From JBGNFV01 sp049645705 (GTDB lineage: Bacteria; Bacteroidota; Bacteroidia; Cytophagales; Cyclobacteriaceae), in the NCBI GenBank assembly GCA_049645705.1, contig JBARUK010000015.1:62001-126000 (forward strand): DNA of 64,000 bases, read 5' to 3'. The notes under the pieces are model-generated. The model did no database searches, was not told where the DNA came from, and saw only the letters and a program-made list of their open reading frames with translations. The stretch's first letter is position 1. Every line of letters begins with the position of its first letter. Position numbers and translations under genes: made by a program. Shown piece by piece: positions 1-10,000 of the stretch.

Positions 1-623
1 ACATCGGACCGTACGTCTGCCTGCGGCACGGCTTCGCGGAGGTTATCTATACTCTGGTGAAAGGTAGTGACGGTCATGCCGTCGAGTTGCCCGGCCTTAC
101 CCAGTATGAAGGCACCTGTACATACTGAAAAGAGGTAGTCTGCATCATCGGCACGGGTTTTCACCCAGTCGATCACATCAGTATCATTGGTGGGCAGGCC
201 GGAATTACCGCCGAAGAAGGCCATGACATCGGCTTTGGGCGCGTCTTCCAGGCTATAGTCGGGCACTATGGTCAGTATGCCCTGGGAGATGATGGGCTCT
301 TTGGTCTTCGATACAGTGAAAACGCGGAAGCCGGCGTAAGCAAACACTTCCATGGGCCCGGCAAAATCCAGCACTTCTACCCCGTCCTGCAGGTAAAATG
401 CTACTGTGATCTGTTTCTTCTTCATTAATTTCTCCCGCTCTTCGGCTGTTTGACTGATAAGCGCCATGCCGCAATGCGTGCAGCTTCCGGCTTCGGAGTA
501 AGCTACTTCATCACATGCCAAATTACAAGGCGGGCAATAAAAGGCTTCGTCTCCCGAAAGTTGGAATGAGGAGGTGAGCAATAGCCAGGCGGCGGCTAGG
601 GAGGTAATTATAAATGTTTTCAT
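1..623 (-). CDS. Exported DJ-1/PfpI-family protein with N-terminal Cys-pair motif (3' end beyond window)
   Basis: Reading the minus strand from the ATG at 621-623 gives a signal peptide (about residues 1-21), then a short segment with two CxxC pairs (CPPC near residue 30, CTHCGM near 48) like the heavy-metal-binding motif found beside YHS domains, then a DJ-1/PfpI fold from about residue 67. The nucleophile elbow is SVCTGAF with Cys168. The frame runs off the left edge. A second ATG at 423-425 would give only the PfpI part, but the open frame with a good signal peptide favours the longer form. Related to the amidotransferase half of GlxA-type regulators (one lies at 1254-2198) but with no helix-turn-helix visible here. 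Substrate unknown; cell-envelope location is inferred from the signal peptide. Confidence 0.75.
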   Translation of the reverse strand, partial: MKTFIITSLAAAWLLLTSSFQLSGDEAFYCPPCNLACDEVAYSEAGSCTHCGMALISQTAEEREKLMKKKQITVAFYLQDGVEVLDFAGPMEVFAYAGFRVFTVSKTKEPIISQGILTIVPDYSLEDAPKADVMAFFGGNSGLPTNDTDVIDWVKTRADDADYLFSVCTGAFILGKAGQLDGMTVTTFHQSIDNLREAVPQADVRSD

Positions 624-665
624 GAATAACAGGTTGGTGGTGTTTTTTCAAAAGTACACTGCTAT

Positions 666-1253
666 GTGAGGGAGCACAAGGACAGGATACCGCAGTATCG
701 GGACAAACAAACGGGTAAAGTATGGCCGGGCTACGAAATAGTGAGTAGCTTAGCCGCTGTGGAAAAGGCGAGAATAATAGAAACGGAAAGCTTCATACTG
801 GCCGGCTACCGGATGGACATGTCGATGAACGATGAGCGCACCGGCCCTCTCTGGACGCAGTTTATGAAAAACAGGCAGCTTATCCCTCAGCCTGTGGGCA
901 GGGACCTGTATTCTGTGCAGGTGTATCCTGATGGGTTCGACATGAAGGGGTTCACCAACGACACGGTGTTTACAAAGTGGGCTGCCACTAAGGTGGCCTC
1001 TGCGGAGGGGCTTCCGGAAGGTATGCACAGCCTGGTGATACCCGCCGGAAAGTATGCGGTATTTACCCATCGCGGTACAGCAGCGGAATTTGGTAAAACT
1101 GCCGCGTTCATTTATGGTGAGTGGTTGCCTGCTTCAGGTTATGCCCTCGATGGCAGGCCGTCATTCGAAGTCATGGGCAAGGACTACTTCGGCCACCTGG
1201 ACCCGCGCTCGGAAGAGGATGTATGGGTGCCGGTCAGGCATGCAGACATATGA
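666..1253 (+). CDS. GyrI-like effector-binding domain protein
   Basis: About residues 33-195 match the GyrI-like/AraC effector-binding fold: an opening of the kind VEKARIIETESFILAGY, a central VIPAGKYAVFTHRG segment, and a C-terminal GYALDGRPSFEVMG stretch. Such proteins bind small molecules, alone or fused to regulators. The start is uncertain: the only in-frame start near the 5' end is GTG at 666, after a stop at 627, and the first 32 residues do not belong to the domain. A later GTG inside the frame is possible. It ends tail to tail, with no gap, against the GlxA-type regulator at 1254-2198. Confidence 0.65.
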   Translation: MREHKDRIPQYRDKQTGKVWPGYEIVSSLAAVEKARIIETESFILAGYRMDMSMNDERTGPLWTQFMKNRQLIPQPVGRDLYSVQVYPDGFDMKGFTNDTVFTKWAATKVASAEGLPEGMHSLVIPAGKYAVFTHRGTAAEFGKTAAFIYGEWLPASGYALDGRPSFEVMGKDYFGHLDPRSEEDVWVPVRHADI

Positions 1254-2198
1254 TCATATCTGCTGCCCGTATTTATTGATAATATGGCGTACCTGATTGG
1301 TACTGGACAGCCCACAGGCTGCCGCAATAGATTCGCGGGTATGTCCGAGTTCACTCAGCCTCAGCGCTTCTTCGGCCCTGAGCTTTTCGTGGTACCGGCC
1401 CACGGTGATGCCGGTAGTCTCTTTGAACAGGCGGGTAAGGTTTCGTGAACTGGTCCCGGCTACCCCGGCCAGCTCATGCAGTGTACATTTATCTTCCAGG
1501 TGGGCATTCAGGTATTCCTGTACCCTGTGCACACGGTCGTTCAGGTGATTGCGGTACTGCAGGTACATGCTCAGTTGCGGATCATCCTGCCCGCGCCGGT
1601 GATAAACTACCACTTCACGCGCTACCTGCCCTGCTACAGTGGTGCCGTACTCCTGCTCCACGATATAGAGCGCCAGGTCGATACCGGAAGCCACCCCGGC
1701 GCTGGTAAGTAAGCCGTCTGACTCGGTAAAGAGCCTGTTTTCCAGCAGCCCAGCCTTCGGGTACATTTTCCGAAATGCCTTATAGTACTTCCAGTGGGTA
1801 GTGCACGCCCTGCCATCCAGCAGGCCGGTAGCCGCCAGCAGGAAGGCGCCGGTACAGACAGACGCTATACGTACGCCCTTTTCGGCCGCCGTCCTTATCC
1901 ACTCAAAAAAGGCCTGGTTTTCAGTATAGAAGGACCCGGACAGCAATAAGGCCGACTCCAGCCCGGGAAGAAAAATGTAATCTCCTTTCTTCAGGTCTGT
2001 ATCACGGAAATCGACCAGCTTGCTAAAGGCCAGCCCGGCGGAGGAAACAGCATCTGCACGATCACCCATAGAGGCAAAGGCAACCGTTACAGGCAATTCC
2101 ATGGCCCTCACTTCATAAAAGATGTGCGCGGGGCCGGTAAGGTCCAGCAGGTGTACGGCGGGAGGTACGGTAAATATGATCTGTCTGAAATCAGCCAT
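1254..2198 (-). CDS. GlxA-family transcriptional regulator (DJ-1/PfpI domain plus AraC helix-turn-helix)
   Basis: The N-terminal half (about residues 5-190) is a DJ-1/PfpI-like domain with the elbow SVCTGAFLL around Cys115. The C-terminal 100 residues are an AraC/XylS double helix-turn-helix: a VQEYLNAHLEDKCTLHELA opening, then LTRLFKETTGITVGRYHEKL, and a second helix pair ending in INKYGQQI. The length of 314 aa is usual for the GlxA/FtrA group. It likely acts as a cytoplasmic activator; the ligand and targets cannot be read from the sequence. Its 5' end faces the TRIC-like gene, with which it shares a short divergent promoter region at 2199-2289. Confidence 0.85.
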   Translation of the reverse strand: MADFRQIIFTVPPAVHLLDLTGPAHIFYEVRAMELPVTVAFASMGDRADAVSSAGLAFSKLVDFRDTDLKKGDYIFLPGLESALLLSGSFYTENQAFFEWIRTAAEKGVRIASVCTGAFLLAATGLLDGRACTTHWKYYKAFRKMYPKAGLLENRLFTESDGLLTSAGVASGIDLALYIVEQEYGTTVAGQVAREVVVYHRRGQDDPQLSMYLQYRNHLNDRVHRVQEYLNAHLEDKCTLHELAGVAGTSSRNLTRLFKETTGITVGRYHEKLRAEEALRLSELGHTRESIAAACGLSSTNQVRHIINKYGQQI

Positions 2199-2262
2199 GA
2201 GGCAGGCTAAAGATTATTGATAAAATAAATATAAATTTCATAACTGCATCGACTTGTACCAC

Positions 2263-2270
2263 TACCTTTG
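2263..2270 (+). promoter_or_regulatory. -7 promoter element TACCTTTG
   Basis: Exact match to the Bacteroidota -7 consensus TAnnTTTG, 19 bases before the ATG at 2290. It decides the start of the channel gene: the longer frame beginning at 2254 would place the promoter inside the coding sequence. No convincing -33 TTG is seen at the usual distance. Confidence 0.5.
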
Positions 2271-2289
2271 CGAAAAAAATTATAGACTG

Positions 2290-2892
2290 ATGACATTTCA
2301 GTATATTCTGGAGCTATTCGGAACGTTTTTTTTCGCGGTATCAGGAGCTGTGGCGGTCAAGGATAAGGACCAGGACTGGTTCGGCGCGGCATTTATGGGT
2401 TTTATTACGGCCATAGGTGGCGGTAGCCTGAGGGACATGCTGCTGGGCAGCTACCCGCTGGTCTGGATAGAAGATGTCCGCCTTATCTATGCTGTCATAG
2501 CCGGGGTAGTCACTACTTTCTTCTTTTTCCGGATAATGGCCCGTCTCAGGCGCACGTTTTTGCTATTCGATTCCCTGGGAATTGCCTTTTTTACGATACT
2601 GGGGCTGGAAAAGGCGCTGAGCCTGGGCGTTACGGCAGAGATAGCGGTGATCATGGGCATGTTTACCGGCGTGATGGGCGGGGTGATCCGCGATACGCTT
2701 ACCAATGAAATGCCTGTAATATTCCGAAAGGAAGTCTACGCCACCGCCTGCCTGTCCGGGGCGGGCGTGTACTTGCTATTGCAGTTTGCCGGGTTGTCCC
2801 GCAATCCGAATATGCTTGTGTCCATAGCCCTGGTAGTGGCCATCAGGCTGCTCGCTGTACGCTTTAAGCTTTCTTTACCTACTTTGAAATGA
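2290..2892 (+). CDS. TRIC/UPF0126-family membrane channel
   Basis: A membrane protein of about 200 residues and seven hydrophobic segments, made of two related halves, each with a glycine kink motif: IGGGSLRD in the first half and MGGVIRDTL in the second. This two-repeat layout is that of the bacterial TRIC family (trimeric intracellular cation channel homologues, formerly UPF0126, YicG-like). Family members conduct K+ or Na+, though some are linked to glycine uptake; the role here is not shown. The start at ATG 2290 is preferred over an upstream frame because a promoter element lies at 2263-2270. Confidence 0.85.
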   Translation: MTFQYILELFGTFFFAVSGAVAVKDKDQDWFGAAFMGFITAIGGGSLRDMLLGSYPLVWIEDVRLIYAVIAGVVTTFFFFRIMARLRRTFLLFDSLGIAFFTILGLEKALSLGVTAEIAVIMGMFTGVMGGVIRDTLTNEMPVIFRKEVYATACLSGAGVYLLLQFAGLSRNPNMLVSIALVVAIRLLAVRFKLSLPTLK

Positions 2893-2952
2893 AAAAAGGA
2901 TACCCTTACAGGCATCCTTAAATTCATTATTAATACGGGTACAACAATTCAC

Positions 2953-3363
2953 TCAGTCAAGCAGCCACACTTTAGCATCATGGAGGTTGTTAAATGACTT
3001 GATAATATCGCTCTCGGGCATGGCCTTTTTGGCTGAAAGCTCCGCGAAAATATTCGTAGAGAATATCCAGGCAAATTTTTCCAGTCCGGCTTCGACCATC
3101 TGAGGAAACCATACAGTGGACGTCCACTCTGCGGCTTCCTGCCATGGGCCCGTAACTTTCGTATTGTCATTCAGTATACGGGTGATATTTTTAGACTTTA
3201 AGATTTCCAATATCTTAGCGCCGCTTTCCATGATGGACTGCTTGTTCTGGAAACCAAGCCAGTTGCAGTACAGGAAATTGCCCTCTTTCGAATAATTAAT
3301 CTCAATGTTCTTGGCAGAATAAACCACCTCGTTTGCTGTTGATACAGTAGCTGTTGAATCCAT
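2953..3363 (-). CDS. SpoIIAA/STAS-like conserved hypothetical protein
   Basis: A soluble protein of 136 residues with the pattern of Bacteroidota SpoIIAA-like or STAS/SEC14-type proteins: a beta strand NFLYCNWLGFQN, a helix (SIMESGAKILEILKSKN), a strand ending in LNDNTKVTGPW, and a second helix/strand pair (LEKFAWIFSTNIFAELSA). The C-terminus KSFNNLHDAKVWLLD is typical of the group, which is common in Cytophagales but has no settled function. No signal peptide. A single-gene unit: the TRIC gene runs toward it, and the lipocalin-like gene upstream is on the same strand 190 bases away. Confidence 0.6.
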   Translation of the reverse strand: MDSTATVSTANEVVYSAKNIEINYSKEGNFLYCNWLGFQNKQSIMESGAKILEILKSKNITRILNDNTKVTGPWQEAAEWTSTVWFPQMVEAGLEKFAWIFSTNIFAELSAKKAMPESDIIKSFNNLHDAKVWLLD

Positions 3364-3551
3364 AATAAAGTCTTGTTCAGATAATTATAATCCAAATTTA
3401 GCGGGCAAGAGGCAACTTTCATCTACAGTATGGCAGCAATCCTTACACTGCTGCATTTTTTTCCGGAATATATCTCAGTGCATATAAAAGCCGCTAGCAG
3501 CCCATTTCAGGTTTAGGCTCATTATACCTCCATCTGCAGGCGCTATTTCTG

Positions 3552-3989
3552 TTAGCTTACCCTTCGCCATTTGAGTGTAAACATACGCTCCCGGCCGGCC
3601 GCCTGTAGTGGCGGGGTCGTTAGAAAAAGGTGATCATCCCGGAATAAAACCTTTCTTACCTGTTTATCTCCGATCCAGTTAGGGAACAGCGCACCTTCTA
3701 CCCGGTGTACAATAGTAGAGTCCTCTATACCAACTTCGTACGTACCGTAGTAGGCAAAGTAGGTAGTAAATGCCTCGCGTATCTCTTCAGCCTTGCCTCC
3801 CATTATTCCTTCAGAGGCAAAGTTCTTCCTGTCTGCCGCATGCACCTGCACGTTCATCCAGCCGCTCCTGTCGAACATGAGAATGCCCCCGGGGTTGTCG
3901 CCTATATAGTCGGTCTCTTTTCCGCCGTCTTCACGGTAGGTCCAGCTACAAAGCTCCCAGGTTCCTATTAGTTTTTCAAGCATATCCAT
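3552..3989 (-). CDS. Lipocalin-like domain protein
   Basis: The opening LIGTWELCSWTYREDGG followed by GGILMFDRSGWMNVQVH is the signature of the small bacterial lipocalin-like domain (Lipocalin_5 type), and the remaining strands (YYGTYEVGIEDSTIVHRV, RKVLFRDDHLFLTTPP) fit its eight-stranded barrel. The length of 145 aa is usual. No signal peptide, so probably cytoplasmic; ligand unknown. It lies downstream of the polyketide synthase on the same strand, separated by a strong hairpin at 4008-4037, so co-transcription is possible only by read-through. A role with the polyketide is not shown. Confidence 0.7.
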   Translation of the reverse strand: MDMLEKLIGTWELCSWTYREDGGKETDYIGDNPGGILMFDRSGWMNVQVHAADRKNFASEGIMGGKAEEIREAFTTYFAYYGTYEVGIEDSTIVHRVEGALFPNWIGDKQVRKVLFRDDHLFLTTPPLQAAGRERMFTLKWRRVS

Positions 3990-4007
3990 AAGTGCCGAAT
4001 ATAGTAA

Positions 4008-4037
4008 GCGGCCCCTGTTTTTCCAGACAGGGGCCGC
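4008..4037 (-). terminator. GC-rich hairpin after the polyketide synthase gene
   Basis: Perfect 11-bp inverted repeat (GCGGCCCCTGT / ACAGGGGCCGC) with an 8-base loop, 8 bases past the synthase stop codon. On the minus strand it is followed by only a weak T-rich stretch, so termination may be partial. Confidence 0.6.
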
Positions 4038-4044
4038 CGTTTGT

Positions 4045-7000
4045 TTATTTAGTAAATAAAGGTTTACGGTTGTTGACCACTTCCATGATGTACTCAGCGA
4101 GGAAGCCCGAATCCTCTACCAGGTAGCGGTGTCCGCCCGGCCTTCTGATCAGTTCGAAGCCGTTTGCCGTCATGTGTCTCCATTTGTTTACCTGCTCGCA
4201 TGTCATCAGGTTATCATCTTTGGCACATACGGCCGATATGGAGGCTTTCCACGGCTGCTGCGGACTATACTCGTACTCGGACAGCACCCGCATATCACGA
4301 CGGATCGCTTCTATCAGTCTTTGCTGTAGTCCGCGGTCGTTGTTCAGGTTCTGCAGGCGTAGCTGCGGGTAGAAACCTGTAAGCCTGTCATCCGGCATGC
4401 GGTAATCGACTATAGTCCGATCGTAAGCATCCAGCATAGGTACACAGGAAACCATGACATGTACCGGTCCGGGCACCTCGCTATCGGCTAGTATACGCAT
4501 AACCTCATACAGGACGGCCCCGCCCATACTGTGGCCAAACAGAACATAGGGTACATCCAGGTACGGCGTCAGCTCCTTCACTATCCGGGCGGCCAGCTCT
4601 TCCATAGGCATGTAGTCGGCAGTGCCGTTTCTGCCGGGCAGCTCTACGGGTATCACATCCACCTTATTTTTCATAAGTCCGGCCCACTCCCCGTACAGGG
4701 TAGCATCGCCACCGGCATCATGAAAGCATATGACGCGGGCAGGGGCATGCAGGTGGTCCAGGTCGCCGCGCAGCCACACATGAGCTTCCTGCGGGGTTTC
4801 GCCCACATTCATTTCCTGATACAGAAATGCCGCCAGCCTGATCAGGGTCGGATGCTGCTTAAAGGCCGCTACCGATATTTCCAGGCTCAGGCTGTTTTCC
4901 AGCTTATTTCTGAGCTGTATGGTCATGAGCGAGTCCACGCCCAGGGCAGTAAAGGTCATGGCCTTATCCAGTTTTTCCGGGGTAGTCCTGATAATACCCG
5001 CTACCGAATCTTTTATATGATCCAGGAGTATCTCCCGGGCTTCCGTTCCACTACAGCCGGTCAGACGGGTGGCAATATCCGTTTCGACAGCACCCGCCCC
5101 ATCTGCAGGCAACATGGCCCTGAAGTACGGCGCAGTGGCCAGCCTGGGGTAGTATCCGGCCATTTTGGCCGCGTCGATACGGCATACGGCAACCTTGCCT
5201 GATTCGGTCTGCCCGTGAGTAGTAAACTGCTGCATAGCTTCGTGGCTTTCCATGAAGACAAAACCTTCTGCTTCGGCAAATCGCTGCAGGTGCTGCTTAT
5301 CAGCCACCATACCCACATCTTTTATCACACCCCACTGGATGCTCAGGGCAGGCAACCCCTGCTTTTTACGGTAATCTGCCAGGCTGTCCAGGTAGCCATT
5401 GGCTGCTACGTAGCTTGCCTGCCCGGTAAGTCCTACCAGTACAGAAGCTGAGGAGAAGAGAATGAAATCTTCTACCGGGTACTTCTTACTAAGCAGGTGC
5501 AGGTTCCAGGCGCCTGTGGCCTTAGGGGCCAGTATCTGGCTGTACTCGCCACGGTCCAGCTCATTTAGCGAAGCAGGACTGATGATACCGGCGGCATGTA
5601 CTATGCCCTTGATAGTCGGCAGGCCCGTGACTGACTGCTCTACAACTTCCGACAGCAGGCTATAGTCGGACACATCGGCCCGGATAACTTCTATGCGAAC
5701 GCCTTTGCTGCGGTACTCCCTGATCTTTTGCATGACCGGGCCGGGCGCCTGGCCGGTACGGCTAAGCAGCAGCAGGTAGCGGGCACCGTGCCCGATCATA
5801 TGCTCTACAAAGCTAAACCCAAGTCCGCGGAAGCCACTGACCAGGTAGGTACCATCAGCAGCGTACCGGGCCATACGGCCAGTCACACCGGACCGTACAG
5901 GCTGCAGGCGGGGTACGTAGACATATTCGCCACGCAGCGCAAACTCTCTCTCGTCTTCTATACCGGCGGACATAAGGTAAACGCAGTTCTCTATCTCTGC
6001 CGCAGCGGGCCGCAGGCTTACATCGATGCAGGTAGCTTTTAACTCAGGGTATTCATTCATTATAACCCTGGCAATCCCGCTTTTGGCCGCTTCCCGCAGG
6101 TTTACATCTTTGGATGAACGCCCCAGCGGCAGTAAGCCTCTGCTTACTACGAACAGTGCGCTGCTATGCATGGCTGCGGCCATGGTACGGCTGGTGTAGA
6201 CCAGGCTCATTCCGGACAGGCTATCTGTTCCGGACTCGTCGTTATGCAGGCTTTCGCTGTATGCCGCTGCGTGAATTACCCCACACCAGGTACCGGCTGA
6301 AAGTATGGCCTGATAGTCTGCCTCTTTGCCAGGTCTGAAGGACCACTTCGCCTCATCGTCCATATCCAGATGGGTACCGGGTAAGGCGCATACCACCTGT
6401 GCATTCTGTATTTGCAGACGGGCCACCAGGCATTCGGTCAGTTCGCTCTCCTCACCCAGTACCAGCCATTTTTGTCCGCTGATATCACGGCTTTCCCACA
6501 GGGCCAGGTCATTTGTCCACACCCGTTCGCAGGCTGTATTCTTATCATCCACGAGTGCTTTAGGCATACTTATTACGGTACCAGACACGCCGGATGCTGC
6601 AAACACTGTTTCATCATCGGCATACAGTACCATGTCTACCTTATAGCTTTCACTGCCATTTTCATTATTAGTGGTATTTCTGATAGTAGTAGAGAGTCTG
6701 AGCACCTGCCCTTTCTCTGCCTTACGGTAGCAGACCAGGCTATCGATGCCCGTCAGGAAGGCAAAGCTTTCTTCTCTCACCCTGCCATCTGTATCAAGAC
6801 CCGTAAATACGGTCTGGAAACAGCTATCCAGGAGGGCGGGATGAAGGGTATACTGCTGCAGGGCATTTTCTACAGCTTCAGAAAGATCCAGGGTAGCTCT
6901 TACCTCTCCGGAACCATAGATCCCGATAGTTTCCAGCCCGCGGAAGTGCACGCCGTAGTCCAGGCCTACGCGGGTCAGACCCTGGTAGAAGCTTGCCGCG

Positions 7001-10000
7001 TGGTGCATACTTACCATATCCCCTGCAGCACCATAGCCATCAGAAGTTTCCTTCTGAACATCCGTAGTTAGTATCCCGTGACACAGGTGCTGGTAGGGGC
7101 TGTCGGTATGGTCAGTTTTACGGTAGAAGGTGAACTGGTATTTGTCGGCATCACCTTCTTCTATCTTTAAGAACAGATGAGCAGATACACCTTCCTTCAG
7201 GTATAGTGCCTGCTCGTAGTTTACTTCATTCACAGCTATTAGTGAGGTACCGCATACCTCCCGTCCGGCAGATAGTACCATGTCTACAAATGCTGCCCCG
7301 GGCAATACGGCTTCGCTGCGTATGCTATGGTCTTTCAGGTAAGGGAATTGCCCTGTTCCTACGTGTGCTTCGAAATACCACACACCGTCTGCACCCGGAA
7401 GAACCAAAGGCTTATTCATAAAAGGATGGCTTCCGCTATTGCGGGCACCCGACAGCTCTGCACTGCGGTCTTCGAGCGCATAAGTCTCCCGCTGAAAGGG
7501 GTAAGACGGTAGTCTCAGGCCTTCCGGCATGCTGGTATTATAATAGGCAGTCCAGTCAGGGTCATAGCCTTTCTCGGTAAGGGTGGCTATCTGCCCGTAC
7601 AATACATCTGCCTCGTCCTTATTTCTAAGCAGTGAGTAGCAGCTTATTATCTCCGCCGCCGCTTCTGAAGCCACCTCCTGGGTGGGGGTAGACAGTACGG
7701 GGTGGGGGCTTACTTCTATGAAGGTAGTATAGCCTTCTGCCAATAGCTGCTCTACTACAGTAGCGTACTGCACCGTATGCCTCAGGTTTTTCACCCAATA
7801 GCCTGCGTTCATATCTGCACCGTCCATTTGCCTGGCCTCTACAGTAGAATACAGGGAAATACCAGCTGTAGCAGGCTTCAGTCCTGCAAGCTCTTTGCTT
7901 AGCGGGCCGGTGAGTTCATCCATCTGCGGACTATGCGATGCCACGTCTACTTTTACCTGGCGGCAGAACAGCCCTTTCTTTTCCAGCTCACTGAGCACAG
8001 CACGGATGGTGGTTTCATCTCCTGCCAGCACGGTACTTTTCCGGCTGTTGTTCACCGCCACTGATATACGCCCCTGGTAGCGGGCACATATCTCTTCTGC
8101 CTCGGCAATAGTCAGTTCGGCTACTGCCATAGCGCCACCCTTTCCAGCCACAGTCCGCATAAGACGGCTGCGGGTGCATATGATGAGGGCCGCTTCCTCC
8201 AGGGAAAGTACTCCGGCTACGCATGCAGCCGCTACTTCCCCCATGCTATGGCCGACTACAGCATCGGCCATGATACCTTTAGACTGCCATAATCTGCCCA
8301 AGGCGATCATTACGGCACATAAAGCGGACTGTATGACATCTATCCTGTCAAGCCTGCTTTTCTCTTCTCCGGCAAAAAGCACCTCCTTTAGTGACCAATC
8401 GGTATACGGGACAAATGCCTCACTGCACTGGTCTATGACCTGCCGGAATACCGGCTCGGTGCGGTAAAGGGAGGCACCCATGCCCGCCCACTGTGATCCC
8501 TGGCCGGGAAATATAAAGACGGTCTTCTGCTTGTCGCCTGCTGACGGTTCCGGCTGCCCGGGGCTGTCCAGTTTTTCCTGTAGCTGAGCCATCAGCGATG
8601 CTTTATCCTGACCGTAGGCTACCATGCGGTAGGTCATAGGCAGTGTACGCAAGGCGGCATCACGGCATAGTCCGGCAAAAGCCTCCCGCTTATCGTGTGT
8701 ACTGGTATTGAGATACTGCAGGTACTCTTCACCATACGCCTGCAGGGCCGATGCGGACCTGGCCGATACAGGTAACATGATCATACCGGCATCCGGGGCC
8801 TTTACTTCCTTATGGTTACCTGCCGGAGCATATTCTTCTACGACTATATGGGCGTTGGTGCCTCCCCATCCAAATGAGTTTACACCTGCTTTCATCGTTT
8901 CGCCCGGCTTGCAGGGCCAGCTGTCCAGACTGGTCTGCACCTGCAGTCTGAGACCTTCAAAGTCAATATCAGGGTTAGGCGTACGGTAGTTAAGGCTGGC
9001 CGGAAGCTGTCGGTGCTGCATAGCCAGTATTACTTTCAGCAGACCGGCCATACCTGCCGCAGCCTCTGTATGGCCTACGTTGGTCTTTACAGAGCCTACG
9101 CGCAGTGCCTGCTCTCCACGGCCACGACTAAAGAATGTACCCAGGGCACGGCATTCGGTAGGGTCACCCAGCTTAGTTCCGGTACCATGTGCTTCTACAT
9201 ACTGTACGTCGCCCGGCTGTATGCCGCTGTGCCTGTAAGCCTTTTCCAATACATCCATCTGGCCTTTGACACTGGTGGCAGGCAGTGAGTCATTGAAGCC
9301 ATTATTATTCATAGAGCTTCCCTTTATCACCGCCAGTATTCGGTCTCCGTCACGCTCAGCATCTTCCAGTTTTTTCAGCGCTACCATACCGGCGCCTTCT
9401 CCCCGCACAAAGCCATCCCCTTCGGCATCGAAGGTGCTGCACATGCCCTTGGATGAAAGACCGCCAAACTTAGACAGCAGCACGCTCTGGTCTATATCGA
9501 GGGTATGATTTATACCCCCGACCATGGCCTGCCGGATACTCCCCTCCCACAGGCCCTGAAGAGCCAGGTGCAGGGCTACCAGGGAAGACGAGCAGCCGGT
9601 ATCTGTAACCAGGCTGGGGCCGGTAAAACCAAAGGCATATGATACGCGATTGGCAATAAGGTTAGTGGACTGCCCCATAGCACTGTGCTGCCGGACCGGT
9701 GCATCCTTCTGCTTACGCAAGTGCTCAAAGTCATTCCAGATATTTCCGATGTATACCCCGGTTTCGCTGTCCAGCCATTTCCTTACGGGAGTATTACTGT
9801 ACTCCATGGCCTCCCACGCCAACTCGAGCATGAGCTTTTGGCTGGGCGACATTTCCATTGCTTCCGATGGTGATATGTTGAAGAAAAGGGGATCGAAATC
9901 ATCGGGGTTGGGCAGAAGACTTCCGTGGCGCTGATTCGTCTTTCCATCCGCCGTCTTATCGGAGTCGTAGTAGTGATCAATTTGCCACCTGTCATCCGCC

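Noticed and set aside
4531..5202. 223-codon plus-strand frame inside the polyketide synthase gene
   Set aside because: It lies wholly antisense to the ACP/thioesterase coding region, where all catalytic motifs are read on the minus strand; the translated protein has no recognisable features.
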